Source: Clarkia xantiana subsp. parviflora
Taxonomy: Eukaryota; Streptophyta; Magnoliopsida; Myrtales; Onagraceae
Length of the DNA: 64,000 bases
Direction of reading: 5' to 3'
NCBI GenBank assembly: GCA_036873135.1
Contig: JAPTYO010000007.1
Coordinates: 12,568,763-12,632,762 of the forward strand
Both the position numbers and the translations under genes were made by a program. Below the pieces are notes generated by a model that saw only the letters and a program-made list of their open reading frames with translations, did no database searches and had not been told where the DNA came from. The stretch's first letter is position 1, and each line of letters begins with the position of its first letter. Shown here piece by piece: positions 11,901-24,096 of this stretch.

Positions 11901-14256
11901 TATATCAGCATCCTGATAGAGAGCACGAGCCAGTTGAATCCTCTGCTTCTGACCTCCACTTAGATTCACTCCTCGTTCCCCGATCTCGGTTTGATCGCCG
12001 TAAGGAAGCAAATCCAGATCTTTCACCAACGAAGACCGTTCGAGCGTTTCTTGGTACCGGCGAGAATCCATAGCCGACCCAAACAAGATGTTATCTCGTA
12101 TCGTTCCGGTCTGTATCCAGGCAACTTGAGAAACATAAGCAATTGTCCCATGAACTTGAATCTGCAAAAAAGAATGGAATTGTGAGGAATCTTGCACATC
12201 AAGTTACTAAGAATCGAGTCTTGCATCGAAAACTTACACTTCCTCGAGTACTTGAAACCTCTCCAAGAATCGCAGCCAAAATGGTCGATTTCCCCGACCC
12301 CACTTCCCCACAGATTGCCACCTTATCGGATGGCTTGATCCTCAAGTTAACGTTTCTCAAAGTCGGGTTTTCCACATTATGCTCCCACGAAAAATCCGCA
12401 TTTTCAATGCTAACAATGTGGGTCCTACTCCGACCACCGAAGCTGCTTTTTCTTCGAACATGCCCGCTCTGCAGCTCTGGGGCCTCGAGAAACGTCACTA
12501 TCCTCGAAAATGCCACATTGGCTTGAATCACTGCCCCAATAACATCAGGAATCAACCGAATTGGTTCTTGGACTAGCCGCAGAGTGGCCACAAAGGTGAA
12601 TACATTGCTCGCATGGAGTGGAATCTTTAGGAAGTAACACGTGCCGAACGTGGCCGCGGAGACCAACACAGGGGATGACCAAAACAGAAACCCATTATAC
12701 GATTTAAGAAGCTGCACCGACTGAAGCCATTTGTACTCATGTTTGCGAAGATTCTCGATGACCTTCTTGAAATGAATCTCCCACGCGTATAGTTTCAACA
12801 CTTTCATGTTCACAAGGGCCTCTGAACTCGATTTTAGCCGTTCGTCTTGAGCCGCCATGAGGCGGCTCTGAAACACGTGCTGAAGCTTCGCCAAGGGAGT
12901 GTTGCATAGAACGGTGATGATAATCACGACCAAAGATGCGATTGTCGCGAGCCCCACCGCGTGGAACAGGATCACAAGGGCGATGCAGAGTTGGAGACTT
13001 GTCGTCCATGTTTGATGAAACCAAAACGGAAATTCTCCGATTCGATAAGCATCTACAGTTATGTAGTTCATGATTTCACCACCAGAATGGACCATCCGAG
13101 CAGAATTAGACAACCTTAACTGTTTTCTGTAAATGGCAGCTGACAGCAAAGATCGTACTTTGACGCCAATCAATCTGCTCCGAAAATTCCATTGTCGTTG
13201 AGACACAGATTCTACAGTCTTGCAGACGAAGAGCAATAATGCTAGAAAATACCCTTCGTATTTAAACATTTCATTGCCATCGGCGACATTGATGAACGCA
13301 TTCAGCAGGAGTGGGCCAGCGGACAGAGTTAGAATTTTCATCATTGCGAAAAATCCTGACTTTACAATGTCTTTCAAGTGGCAAAGAACGATTGTCCTAA
13401 GAATCAATGTCTTGTTCTTCTGTTGATTTAGCTGCTCAACGAATGAATTGTAGCAAGCTTCTGCAGTATCTGATTCGCTCAGATTCGGAATATCTTCGTC
13501 TTCGAGGGTTTTCTCAGTTCCTCGTTTCATCAAAGAATTCAACCACCAAAATGAGATTTTGCTGAAAAACCCAGCTTTTGCAAATGAAGTAACTTGGTCA
13601 TCAAGGAAGGTTTTTTCAGCACCGCTCAAAGGAGTATAGAGGTCATTTTTGAACCTGTCTTGATCTTTACTTACTTTGTAAGCACTTAATAGCAATAACA
13701 CTGCTCCAGGGAAGGAAAGAATGTCCAAGAACAGTTTGAGAGATAGATTCCAGGCTGAAACAGCATAAGAGAGCGAAAAGAAGCAGAGGACAGAGGCGAA
13801 CAAGAAGGTCAGAATGGACAACATCCTTAAAAGTGGTTTTACAAAGTGGGTTTGATTCAAGCTGCCCATTAAGCCAACCACCAACCATGTAAAACCTTGA
13901 AACAAAGCCACAAACCAATCACTGAGAGGCAATGCGGATTTGGTTTTCCTCAGTTTCTCCTCTAAGATCCAAGCGCCAAAGCCCAAATACGATGTTCCCA
14001 GAAAACCGTAGAATACAGCAGATGATATTTGAAGCTGTGAGAAGCTGAGGTGGCGATGCAGAGATTGATTTTGCTTTGTGGTCATTTTGTAAAGGGTGTT
14101 GAATAGGATCATGAACAAGAGGAGGATGTTGAAGGAAGTGATTAGAATGTGGTTGCTGCATGAAGATGGATTTGTGAAGGACCCGAAACTCGGGTTGCAG
14201 GGTTCTTTGTCAGCAGATTCAGCACATCCACAGAAAAAGATCCATAAACCCTCCAT
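9000..14256 (-). CDS. ABC transporter C family, ABCC10-like, copy 2 (complete)
   Basis: This is a full-size MRP-type ABC transporter for ATP-driven export of organic anions or conjugates across a membrane; its substrate is unknown. Eleven exons join in frame: 14256-12238, 12161-11841, 11758-11672, 11559-10972, 10888-10724, 10636-10342, 10269-10055, 9985-9680, 9558-9495, 9420-9181, 9112-9000. Together they give 4413 nt and 1470 residues, the usual length for the ABCC10 clade. All introns have GT-AG ends. Exon 1 encodes TMD0 and TMD1 up to NBD1. Motifs are: NBD1 Walker A GEVGSGKS (about 650-657), signature LSGGQ (about 740), Walker B LLDD (about 762); NBD2 Walker A GRTGSGKT (about 1258), signature-like WSMGQRQ (about 1361) and Walker B VLVLDEA. 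The NBD2 signature WSMGQ departs from LSxGQ, as I recall for this clade. The start is the first ATG, shared with copy 1. The protein ends in [13 protein letters not shown]. Confidence 0.95.
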
Positions 14257-15780
14257 GATCTTTAGTGCAGCTCCAGAATTTGCTGTTCATAATAAAGTGA
14301 AAACATTAAATTGGTTTTTTGCAAGAAAATGAAACTGAAGATGCAATTAGAGACAATAAAGCTGCAATGATGCAGATTGATAATGAAAAATTGGTTTTTT
14401 GAAGCTGCACTAGTGGCAGAACAAAATTTGTTGAAAAGATCAATAGTCGTAACTTGGTACGAAATTAAGTGCTCCAGCCAAGTGCTAATTATGTAGAAGA
14501 ATACAATACTATTTAGGTTTCAGTGGAATCTTCCTAGAAATTGAAAAATATGATGCAATTGGAGTCCATAGAGATGAAATTATGCAGATGATACTTGAAA
14601 CCCATCATTTTCGAATGAAAGATGATTCTTATGAAGAAAAACGTACAAAATCTAATTTCTTGATAAAAAAAAATTAAAAACTTGAAGTGGGAAATTAATT
14701 GCTAGGGACAAATGCTAATAATACAGAAAAATCCAATGCAATAATAATCAAGGACAGAAACACACCTCAAATTGCCACCAAATTCTCGACGCTTTTCTTC
14801 TCCTTCTGGGTGGAACTGGAAAGACTCTTCATTTATTCAACCTTTCTGGAGAAGGTAATCCTCAGAAAAGAACCCACTTTGCCCCAACCCTTATAATTCT
14901 CAAAAGGATGATTACGAGATCCTGGGAAAGGCAGAAAAAGAAAATTGTTTCAATAGATAATAAATAAAAACAAAAGATTCGTGGATCCACAGGCACTGTA
15001 AACAAAAACACTACATAATGACAGCAGAATCTGCAAGAACGACAGCAGAAAGTTAATTTTAGTGTGTTCTTGATCAGCAGCCCAATGATGGGAGGAATTC
15101 ATTAAACTAACCCGAAATGGGACGAGACCCAAAATCACCGCCGCGTATTACAGAGAGATGATGAAGATGAAGATGAAGATGAAGATGAAGATGGAGGGGA
15201 GGAGAAGGTAGATATACGTGTACAAGAGAAGGAGGGGGCGGGCGTCACGGCTAACGTCCATGGATGTGGCGGCGACGTAAGAAGATTTTGTCGGGTTGTG
15301 GTGGAAAATGTCCGTGAATCGCTCTCTAGCTCCTTGCTTGGTTCCGTGGATTCTTTCTTTCGCACCGATTTAGTCGGATAATAATAATTTCATTTCATGC
15401 ATACACAGACGGACGGCCCTATCTAGCTAGATGTTCTCCTCTCCTTGATATTGAGAGCCCTATACCACAGTAATGGCGGCACTGCCTAATTTCCACTATC
15501 TCATTCACATAATCACTTCTCATGTGATGTGAGAGATTCATTCATTCATTTTTTCATTCATTCACCATTCGTGGTTGAAAATGAATGTTGATGAAAAATT
15601 ATATCATATACCGAAGCCATGTATATATGCATTTCAGTTTCATCAACTTAATTATGTGGTTTGAAACTAAAAGGATATACGACTGTATCCATCTTTTGGA
15701 TGTGCTATTTTTTGTTTTTACCTTACTATACTAGTAATGAGGAAAGTACTTCTTTGCAATGTGTATGCAATATGCATAGT
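14257..15780. other. 5' flank of ABCC copy 2
   Basis: This holds the leader and promoter of the minus-strand transporter gene, homologous in blocks to 1189-2220. A GATGAA hexamer array at about 15156-15194, absent from copy 1, sits just upstream of the shared gagacccaaaatcacc block. The serine-rich reading frame that could be read across it is a product of that array and I do not call it a gene. Confidence 0.6.
15156..15194. repeat. (GATGAA)n microsatellite
   Basis: About six tandem copies of GATGAA lie in the leader or promoter of ABCC copy 2 and are missing at the matching site of copy 1. Confidence 0.9.
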
Positions 15781-15786
15781 ATCAGA

Positions 15787-15787
<1 letters not shown>

Positions 15788-15855
<68 letters not shown>
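15788..15855. repeat. (ATT)n microsatellite
   Basis: This is an uninterrupted ATT run of about 22 units in intergenic DNA. The poly-tyrosine frame over it is meaningless. Confidence 0.95.
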
Positions 15856-16630
15856 GTATAAAGCATGTGTTTCGGTTTTGTTGTTATTTCATGTGTGAAG
15901 TGTTATATATGTTGTTTTTTACTTTTCCGACTTTAATTTCTAACATGATTTTGACTTAAACTTTATTGTATTAATAATAAAAAAAAAATCTAAAAGCAGT
16001 CTGATGTATTAGTCAGTTATAATTCTTTTAATAAATTTTAAAGTCAAACATAAAAAAAAAATCCTAATACTTGAAAAAAAAGTTAAGAAACTAAAATCGT
16101 AATAAAACAGTATACATGAGAGACTATTGTTTGGTGTTAACTTTTATATTATATATTAATACATATAGCTTTTTTATTAATAATAATAATAATAAAAAAG
16201 TACCTTCTTACTTCTTAGATTCTTATCTCGATATTAAAAAAAAAAAAAGTTAGTTAGTTAGTGCATGAAATTAGCATGGTAGGGGTAGGGCCTAGGGGGC
16301 AGGGGTCCATGTCAATTGACATCATTGTTGGCTTGACTAAGCTAAGTGAACCGATCGAGCTATAATATGTGTAATGTTTTTCCCTTTTAAGATGAAACAA
16401 AAATACAAGACAAGACAACACATATCAAGCTGGTGTATACGCATGTTTGCATGGTTGTCTATTCATTCTGACATCACCTCAACCGTCACCACTCCATTAA
16501 ATTCAGTACAAACTAGTCGATTATTAATAGAGTAGTGCTAGAATGACCGATAGTTTTTGAACGGTGATTTGTGTCGACAATCCAATTGAAGACATCTGGG
16601 ATTGTGGTTTTTCATTTCATTGATGGCTTA

Positions 16631-16850
16631 GAGCACTCACAATGTAATGACCATTATGATAGACATTTTGAATTACGCCAAATCATTAATGTGCGGAGAG
16701 AATGTAAAAAAGTTAAATTGTCCATGTACAACTTAGAGGGAAGAGAATAAAAATATATATAGACAATTAGTAGGATAGACAAAAAATGTATTTCACTCTC
16801 TCATTCACATAAGTATGATGTCCATTAAAATTTGCCAATTGCAAGTGCTC
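16631..16850. mobile_element. PIF/Harbinger (Tourist-like) MITE, 220 bp, TTA target duplication
   Basis: The terminal inverted repeats are GAGCACTCACAAT on the left and the complement of GAGCACTTGCAAT on the right (11 of 13). TTA flanks both sides (16628-16630 and 16851-16853), the 3-bp target preference of PIF/Harbinger elements. It has no coding capacity. Confidence 0.8.
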
Positions 16851-16909
16851 TTAGTCTTTATTACTTAATGGTTTCCAATTTTACCCAAAATATACATTAG
16901 TTTTTTCAC

Positions 16910-16949
16910 CAGTAAATTAGCACTTGGCCAAAAAAAATCAGTAACTTAG
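16910..16949 (+). mobile_element. Micro-insertion CACTTGGCC+A8 with 11-bp direct repeats
   Basis: CAGTAAATTAG (16910-16920) recurs as CAGTAACTTAG (16939-16949), 10 of 11 matching. The 18 bp between them are CACTTGGCC, eight A and one T. It is the same type as the insertion at 8696. Confidence 0.55.
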
Positions 16950-18815
16950 TATATTAAAATTTTACTATTATTAATTTGCCAATTTTTTACTATTATTTAT
17001 TTTAAACTATCTACTTTTATTATTTTTTTATAAAATTCCGAATTTTTTTTTTTCTAAAATAAACTTATTTGTTTTATTTTCGATTTTATTTATTTGTACT
17101 TTATTTTTCTATTAATCATTATTTTTTTATGATATGACCATGTGATAATCATAAGATTCATCTACTCATAAGATGCATTTGCTTAGTCCACAATTATAAC
17201 GATAAAAATGATAAATGATGCATAAGGTATTTTATCGCAAAAATTAAAATGTAAAATTTCTCTAAAAAACAATTAAGATGTAAATTTTAAGATGATTGGA
17301 GTAGATTCTTTTTCTATGGGTTTTCGTTTTTCTACCATGCTCCACAAGCACCATATGTTTGTGGACTGCTGTATTATTTTTTTCCATTTTTCTATTACTC
17401 TAAAGGTGGACCTTAGAGGGGAATTGTTATTAGTAATAACGTGATGCAATTTTGAGTTGTAATTTTTTTTAAAAAAAACTATTTTAAACTTTTACCTATG
17501 TTACAATTAAGTTCTCCTTAGAGTAGATAATATTAAAAGCATTGTGCTTATGAAACATGATAGAAAATCTCATATATATATTATTTATATTATTGAAAAT
17601 ATTTTACACGATCTTTTAAATCATTTAATAAGACTGTATGTCGAATGGTGTGGAAAATTATATTTCGCCTTTTCTTTTCCAATTAAATGTATTTTATTTA
17701 ATTATTATTATATAATTTTAAAATAGTTAAATCTAACAGCTGATATGACTGAGAAGTTGTGCAAATAATACTTTCCAACTAGTAAACAAGATTTTGGTAA
17801 ATAAGGGTACATTTGGAGTAAAATCAAATTGACACCGCCATTAATGCAATACGAAGACGAGTGAATTCCCGTAATAGGTTCGTTTGCCAAACTTATTCAC
17901 AATCTAGGCTTCTTTCGAAATTAATTCCTAAAACAGGTTTTTTTATTTTTTTTAATTAGATATATTTTTTACTTTACATCCTAAAGTTTATATTTTGTTA
18001 CAATTGACCCCTAAACCGAAATAATACAAGAAATATGTTAGAAAATTGAAAAAATAAAGTAATTATATGTAAAAGTTAAAAACTAAAAAATAATAAATTA
18101 TTAATTGTGGAAAATTTGTGAAAATAAATTATGCTAAATGATATACATTATTAAAAAAAAAATTGTGATGTAAAATGTAAAGAAACTAAATACTCGTGAT
18201 TTTTTAAGTATGAAAATATAAAAATGAAAGCGTACATAAACCCTAAGTAAAACATGTTAAATTTATAAAATTAGTGACTGAAAAAAAAAACAGAAAAACT
18301 AATTTAAATTAAATCAATAGAATAAATTTAAGAATGGATTCAGTTTGTATATTTTTTTTTTCATACTCTTGATGAATAGTTTTTATATCATTATATGTTG
18401 TTTTTCTTGCCAATATAAAGTTGTTTAAAAACTTAATTATTTTTATATGTAAATTGTATCCTTTAATTTCATATTTTTTTTAAAAATTAAAAGTTACAAA
18501 AAATGTTTGTTTGATTATTTTTTAATGTGTATTTTTTTATCATTATATTAATTAACTATTTTTATTTCCATTTTTATATTTTTCATATATTTAATTTTCT
18601 TAATTTTCAATTTTTTTCTTGTATTATATTACAATTAAGGGTTCGTTTGTAACAAAATGTAAACTTTAGAATGCAAAATAAATAATAGATATTATTAAAA
18701 TTATGAAGAGACCTATTTTGGGAATTAGTTTCGAGAAGTGACTAGTTTGGTCATTCACTCATATGAAGACCATATGCCACGTGTCTTTAGTATGACAGTC
18801 GTCATATTATTATGG
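16950..18815. other. AT-rich intergenic DNA, nothing recognised
   Basis: There are long A/T-rich stretches with short homopolymer runs. I found no gene, RNA or element with defined ends. Confidence 0.5.
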
Positions 18816-18819
18816 TGGG

Positions 18820-19006
18820 TTTTTTTTCTTTTTTTCTCGCGGGGTGGTCCTAGGGGTGGCCTCATCAAGAGAGGCAGCACCCGTAGCGTGCTAGCCCGTA
18901 AGGGGTAAAGTGCTGGTCATGAACAATTTTTCATTCCCACAGTCACTAGCGGGGATTGAACCTCTGACATCTGGTTAAGTGATGAGGCGCTGAACCACCA
19001 CACCAT
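18820..19006 (-). mobile_element. tRNA-derived SINE
   Basis: Read on the minus strand, the unit begins near 19006 with a tRNA-like head. It has an A box TGGTTCAGCGC (18997-18987) and a B box GGTTCAATCCC (18962-18952). A tRNA-unrelated body of about 120 bp follows, and it ends in an A-rich tail (GAGAAAAAAAGAAAAAAAA) near 18820. The flanks TTATGGTGGGTTTTTT and TTATAGTGGTGGTTTTTT are similar enough to be an eroded target duplication. Pol III promoter plus A tail is the hallmark of a plant SINE. Confidence 0.8.
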
Positions 19007-19474
19007 TGTTACATGGTTTTATAGTGGTGGTTTTTTCTAAAACCCTAAGAATGAACCCTAGAATGGTGGGAGCATAAGACATTTGTTATGTTTATATTGA
19101 CTTAGTATAAACACCAAGCCTACCCAAGAATTTTCTAATAAAGCTAGCTGCCGGTTCAGAATCTTCAGATACCAATTATTAGGGGTGAGCAATGGTCTAC
19201 CAAGACCATTACCAAGACCAAGACCGCCCAAGACCAAGATCATAAGACCAAGTCCATTTTGGACCAAGACCAACGGTCTTCTTTTGATGGTCTTATTTGG
19301 TCTTGGTCTAAATTTCAGACCAAGACCGAAAAGCCCATTGAGACCATTTAGGACCATTTAAGACCGATCTATTTTTTTTTATAAAAAAAAAAAACTGGAT
19401 TTGCAAATAATAATAAAACCAATTTTGAACTCTCGACTCTCACCCAATCACTCTCATTTAGTCTCACTAGTCAC

Positions 19475-20051
19475 TAGGGCCGAAAGCAAAACTCGGTAGG
19501 TCCGAAAATCCGCCAAAAACCAAATCGGACCGATCCGAACAGACCGAACCGTAAATAGACCGGTAATGTGTTGTCTGATTTTTGTAAGTATATTAGTAAG
19601 TGTAACTTGTTTTACTAATTGCTCAAACTATTTTTTTTTTGGATATATGTGATTCAGTTAATTACTAATATAGTACCTAGAGAAAAGTGTTAAAATTAAT
19701 TACGTAAATACTATTTTATGAGTTAGTGATTTGAGTTTTAAATTCTAGTTTTTTTTTTTGCCGAAGTTTCAAATTTTAGTTGAAATGCCACATTTGTAAA
19801 GCACTTCAAAACCAAAACTATCAAAATCAAACCGGACCGATCTGAACAAACCGTAAACAAGTTTTATGTTTCTATTTTTATTTATTTTGGAAATATGAAT
19901 ATACTAAAAAACTGTTCTAAATATGGACAGTTTATTTTTTTCAAAACGGATTTTTGGTCGAACTTTTTTTGTTGAAAAAACCAGGACCGAAAAATGTGGA
20001 CCCCGCCAAAATAGCTAAGAAACCGGTCCGACCGGATCGGTTTCATCCCTA
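19475..20051. mobile_element. Second hAT-type element nested inside the first
   Basis: It starts TAGGGCCGAAAGC and ends with the complement of TAGGGATGAAACC. The flanks CTAGTCAC (19467-19474) and CCAGTCAC (20052-20059) match at 7 of 8. Its subterminal regions repeat ACCGGACCGATC-type units, different from the host element's GGTC units. It is itself interrupted by a micro-insertion (19740-19781). Confidence 0.72.
19740..19781 (-). mobile_element. Micro-insertion GAAACTTCGGC+A9 with 11-bp direct repeats
   Basis: AAATTCTAGTT (19740-19750) recurs as AAATTTTAGTT (19771-19781), 10 of 11. The 20 bp between them, read on the minus strand, are GAAACTTCGGC plus nine A. Being inside a nested hAT element, it is younger than both hAT insertions. 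Confidence 0.65.
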
Positions 20052-20397
20052 CCAGTCACCGGCTCCACGGGCACGGGTCGGACCTTCCTCTACTCCAATA
20101 TATTATATATAATCATAATAAGTGAATTTTCAACTTATGATTATTAAAAAAATAATATTCGACAAATTATAAAAAATTAAATTAAATTAAAAAAACATAA
20201 AAAAAATAAAAATGGTCCTAAATGGTCTTAATGGTCTGGACCAAAACCAGAACCAAAAAGACCAAGACCATTTTAAATGGTCCAAATGGTCCTGGTTTGG
20301 TCCTAGACCATTTGGAGGAGGACCATTTACAAATGGTCTTGCATGGTCTTGGTCTGGTCCTGACCAGGACCAGACCACGCTCAGCCCTACCAATTAT

Positions 20398-21569
20398 TTA
20401 TATGGTTCGTGATTTTACATAATAATTTGTACTGAATTTAATCGGAGATAACACGTAATTAAGCATTCTCGCTTTGGGTTCCTAGCTAGCTACTTTCCTA
20501 TAAAATAATTTTGATGAGGATCGACATCAGTGCCGGCCCAATTTTAGACCCCGAACCCCTATAGCCCCACAATCACTCATTTAATTTAATATTTTTTTTC
20601 CACTCTCCTTGTTAGAGGTGTTAGTAGGGCGCGGATTTTCCAAACACCGCGGTGCACTGTCTGCAAAATGAGCGAAGTAGTCACTACACTTTATGGGGTT
20701 AGTTTGGTATAAAGAACTGTGGGGTAAGACGATAGGAATTAAATATGTTGTTTTACTCCCGAATTTCCGCCTAATGATTATATATGTAATTTTAAAAAAT
20801 TATAAGGGTCAGTACGTAATAATAGAAACTAACTTAAAATAAAAGGTTAAATAAAATAATAATTTTGATTTGTTTAGGTCTAATTTGTTTCATAGTTTTA
20901 GTCAAATTATATTACTTGCGATAATTATTTGGAATTCTAATCATATCTACACGTGGCTTATTTAGCATTCAATATTTGCTTTATATTGATGAGCCATTTG
21001 AAATACTTTTCTTTATTGATTGATGATGATAAACATAAGTAGAATTTGCGGCTGCTAAGGCTAGCTAATTCACTATATTATTTTTGATTAATTGTTGTTT
21101 GAAGTAGAATCATTGAGAACTAACCTCAGTCTTTCTTGTGTCGTTTTAAGAAAGTTTAGGTAGCTTTCAAATGTCTTGTCTTTTGCTTTACTCACCAAGG
21201 GTGGAGACGGAGTGGAGGACGACATGATTATTTCACCAACGAAATTCTAGTCCAGCTACAGTTAGATTATTTCATTTTAATATATAATAATTGTTACAAA
21301 ATGGACCGACTTGAAAGCTTTTTTTTTTTTTTTTTGGGTAAACGATTTGTGTCGGCTTTCTTCATTAAAAGCATGCATAGAAACAGTTAAGTGTTCTCTT
21401 CATATATTGAAGATCCATCTCAAGAATACGCAATATGTATCATTCAATTTTACATGGAAAGCACAACACAATACAGCAATTACAGAACAGACTGAATAAA
21501 AAGCACCAAACACTTTTTTGTTTATTATTATTATGAGAGTTGTACGTACAATTTTACTACTGACCTTTA
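20398..21569. other. Intergenic DNA and 3' end of the UBA gene
   Basis: I see no gene. The stretch nearest 21570 should contain the 3' UTR of the minus-strand UBA gene. A run of T lies at about 21320-21337. Confidence 0.5.
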
Positions 21570-22762
21570 CTATGAACCACTCAACAATTGTGTCAATGCC
21601 TTCTCCGAATCGTTATCGTTCATTGCTAGAGCTTCCGCAACATCGCTTGAAGAAAATCCCATGTCCCGCAGCTGATTGTATCCCTTCGCAAACTCCCTTA
21701 CCTGATTATTATTATTATTATTTAAAACACACAAAAATCATTCCTTTTTAGACACTTCAAGAATATATGTTAAAAATAATGAAGAAGAAAACAAGGAATT
21801 GAGCACATAATAATCCAAATCAATTCTCAAAGTGCTATACAGGAACAGAATCTAATTGTATATTCAGTAGAAATGTAGAATCACAAAGTTAGTTACGAAA
21901 GAGAACTAGTTTCCTATATATATGTATGTAACTAATTAATTTACATCGTCTTCTTAGTGAGCTAGTTAACCTATATACATATATATTCTATATTCTATAT
22001 GTGTTCCACGCCGTGTAGAGATACGAGCTTTTCATGCCCAAATTCTATTTCCGCTTAAAAATGTTGATTTTAATGTATTTTTGAAAAAATAAACGCAGGC
22101 AGAATGATAAAAAAAAAAAGGGACTTTTTGGGCAAGTTTTATGCAAGAGAAGATACCTTAGTCGGGTTGTCTCCGTATTTTGAAAGAGCAAGAGAAACTG
22201 CTTCTCGGTTAAGGCCTGATGCAGTATACCTGGTAATGACGAGATCTTCACCAGGACCCTGCACCTAAAAATCAAAATCCAATTTAATTTATAGCTAAAG
22301 TCCCATTTCCATGAATAAGAAAATGTTGGATAATGGAGTTAAGAACATTGAATCAGTGCACAATCTAAAGCATCAGAAGGACTTCGACCTCTCCATTCGG
22401 TCTCAAATTAATGAACTAGATCCACACATCAAGATTGCTGCCACCTTATCAATTTTTTTTAGTGAGAGGTTGTCTATTTTTAGTTAGACGTGGCATAATT
22501 TTTCATCCACTGATCACGGCTAGGATCAAATCCAGAGTGTAGAATGAGTTTATACCGGAGTTTGAACTGGTTCTGCCGTTCTTAAAGGAAGATTCTCCAT
22601 CATAACTCTGCCCCAATTTGGGTTCTCCTTCTCTGTTTCAGCCAAGATTTTTCTCTCAAAATTGAAGTCGAACTGGAAATTGCTCCTTGGTATATCTCCA
22701 ACATACTGTGATGATTGTGGCTGCAAAATGAATAATAGGAAATTTAATCAGGATGATGGCCA

Positions 22763-22831
<69 letters not shown>

Positions 22832-23872
22832 TATCAGGATCATAGTTTATAATGTCGGATGCAAATACAATGTGCAAACTTATTCCTTCTACGTTCTTAT
22901 CAAATACAATATCAGCTAGTTCCATCAAAGATTTTATAAGTAATATATTATTCAAGAATATATGATTATGATATACATAATGTCACCCATACCCAACAAA
23001 TCGATAGCTTTCATCCTTTGAGATAACGAAGAACTTATTCACCCTTAGACCAGTGCAGGATTCTAAGATAAGAGGACAATGAGAGCTCATTCAAATGGAA
23101 CACAACTGCCCCTCTATTATTTGTTCTCCGTGCTCAATCAAAGCACAGATACTTAGAACCAAATGGATAAATGAATCATAGCAAGCTCAATAATTAGAGA
23201 TCTTTTTATGGAAGTTAACAAGGAGCAACATTGCCCACAGTACACCAAGAAGCTGTTCTCCAATGCTCTATCAGAATACCCTTCTTCTTTATCCATCTTT
23301 CAACATCCGATGCTTCAAAATGTTAGTGAATCACTGTGATCTAAAAGTACTACTAGCTTTACATTTACTCGAAATATATAAGAAAGAAAATCCAGCATAA
23401 AACCAGTGAAAGTAGCAACCAAGTATCAAAAATAAAATTGTGAAGAACAAATGAAGAAATGGTTTCACTTACAGGAGGAGTAATTCTGTACTCCGGCTTG
23501 ATAGCAACCCGAATGCCCAAAGATGCTGCAAATTCCATAGAAACAGCTAACTTAAGCAAAACGATGACCAATTACTAGCTTAATTTCCACTAGCTACGCA
23601 GCCATGATTAGCAGCACATAATAGGTTCAGTTCATCAGAAGGAGGAACAATCAAAGGGAGGAGAAATTACACGAAGAGGATGTTGGAGGAGAAGGATGAT
23701 GATGGTGAGGTTGATACGGCGAGGGACGACCAGCCGGCGGTGGGATCGCGGTCGGACCCCGCTGGCTCCCCAATCTCGGATACATCTGATGTGCGTGGGA
23801 CGGAGGTGGCGGCGTGGCAGCGCGGTACTGCGGGAGTTGGCTCGCTTCTGGGAAATCGAAATCGTACACCAT
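21570..23872 (-). CDS. UBA-domain protein (At5g53330-like)
   Basis: This is a small protein with a C-terminal ubiquitin-associated domain, probably binding ubiquitin or ubiquitinated partners; its exact role is not known to me. Five exons join in frame: 23872-23671, 23525-23473, 22720-22556, 22264-22157, 21701-21570 (660 nt, 219 residues), all GT-AG. The N-terminal 67 residues are rich in proline, histidine and serine. A conserved segment SLGIRVAIKPEYRITPP follows, then VGDIPRS, a charged region with FERKILAE and KENPNW, then TASGLNREAV, and a UBA fold (about 177-217) with MGF and LLSGS at the end. Order and motifs agree with Arabidopsis At5g53330 as I recall it. I chose the ATG at 23872 because MVYDFDF resembles the family start; upstream in-frame ATGs lie beyond the likely leader. 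Intron 2 carries an AAT microsatellite. Confidence 0.9.
22765..22832. repeat. (AAT)n microsatellite in intron 2 of the UBA gene
   Basis: This is an AAT run of about 22 units close to the acceptor side of exon 3. It is a plausible length polymorphism within an intron. Confidence 0.95.
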
Positions 23873-24082
23873 CAGGGAAGATCGATCGAAATTGAGGAGG
23901 AAGATGAATAAGAAACCGATCGAGAAATGAAAAAAGAATCGCGAAGATTCGTCGAGCTTCAACTTCAAGAAACAAGATTTGGAAACTTTACAATATAGGC
24001 CACGTATTTTACAATATCTTCATCTCCATACCTCATAGATTTCACAAAGAGAAAAATATCCAATACTTGCAGTGAGAATAAG

Positions 24083-24091
24083 AAAAAAAAA
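24083..24091 (-). terminator. Pol III terminator of the tRNA gene
   Basis: A run of nine T on the minus strand begins 5 bp after the tRNA 3' end at 24097, a typical RNA polymerase III stop signal. Confidence 0.85.
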
Positions 24092-24096
24092 CAATA

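Larger units (their letters stand above)
19180..20389. mobile_element. hAT-type element with perfect 8-bp duplication, carrying a nested element
   Basis: The ends are TAGGGGTGAGCAATGGTC and the complement of TAGGGCTGAGCGTGGTC. CCAATTAT flanks it at 19172-19179 and 20390-20397, a perfect 8-bp duplication. About 190 bp inside each end consist of degenerate GGTCTTGG / CCAAGACC units. Without the nested insertion at 19475-20051 it would be about 625 bp. There is no transposase frame; repetitive W/G/N/P-rich frames over the ends come from the GGTC repeats. Confidence 0.88.

Noticed and set aside
9791..12576. Plus-strand frames opposite the ABCC gene
   Set aside because: They are antisense shadows of conserved exons; none has its own domain.
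15135..15365. Serine-rich reading frame on the minus strand
   Set aside because: It is produced by the GATGAA microsatellite in the ABCC leader; no homology, and copy 1 lacks the array.
15661..15861. Reading frame ending in a poly-tyrosine tract
   Set aside because: It is the translation of an ATT microsatellite.
22656..22955. Poly-Ile and poly-Tyr frames on both strands
   Set aside because: They are the AAT microsatellite in an intron plus part of UBA exon 3 read in the wrong frame or on the wrong strand.
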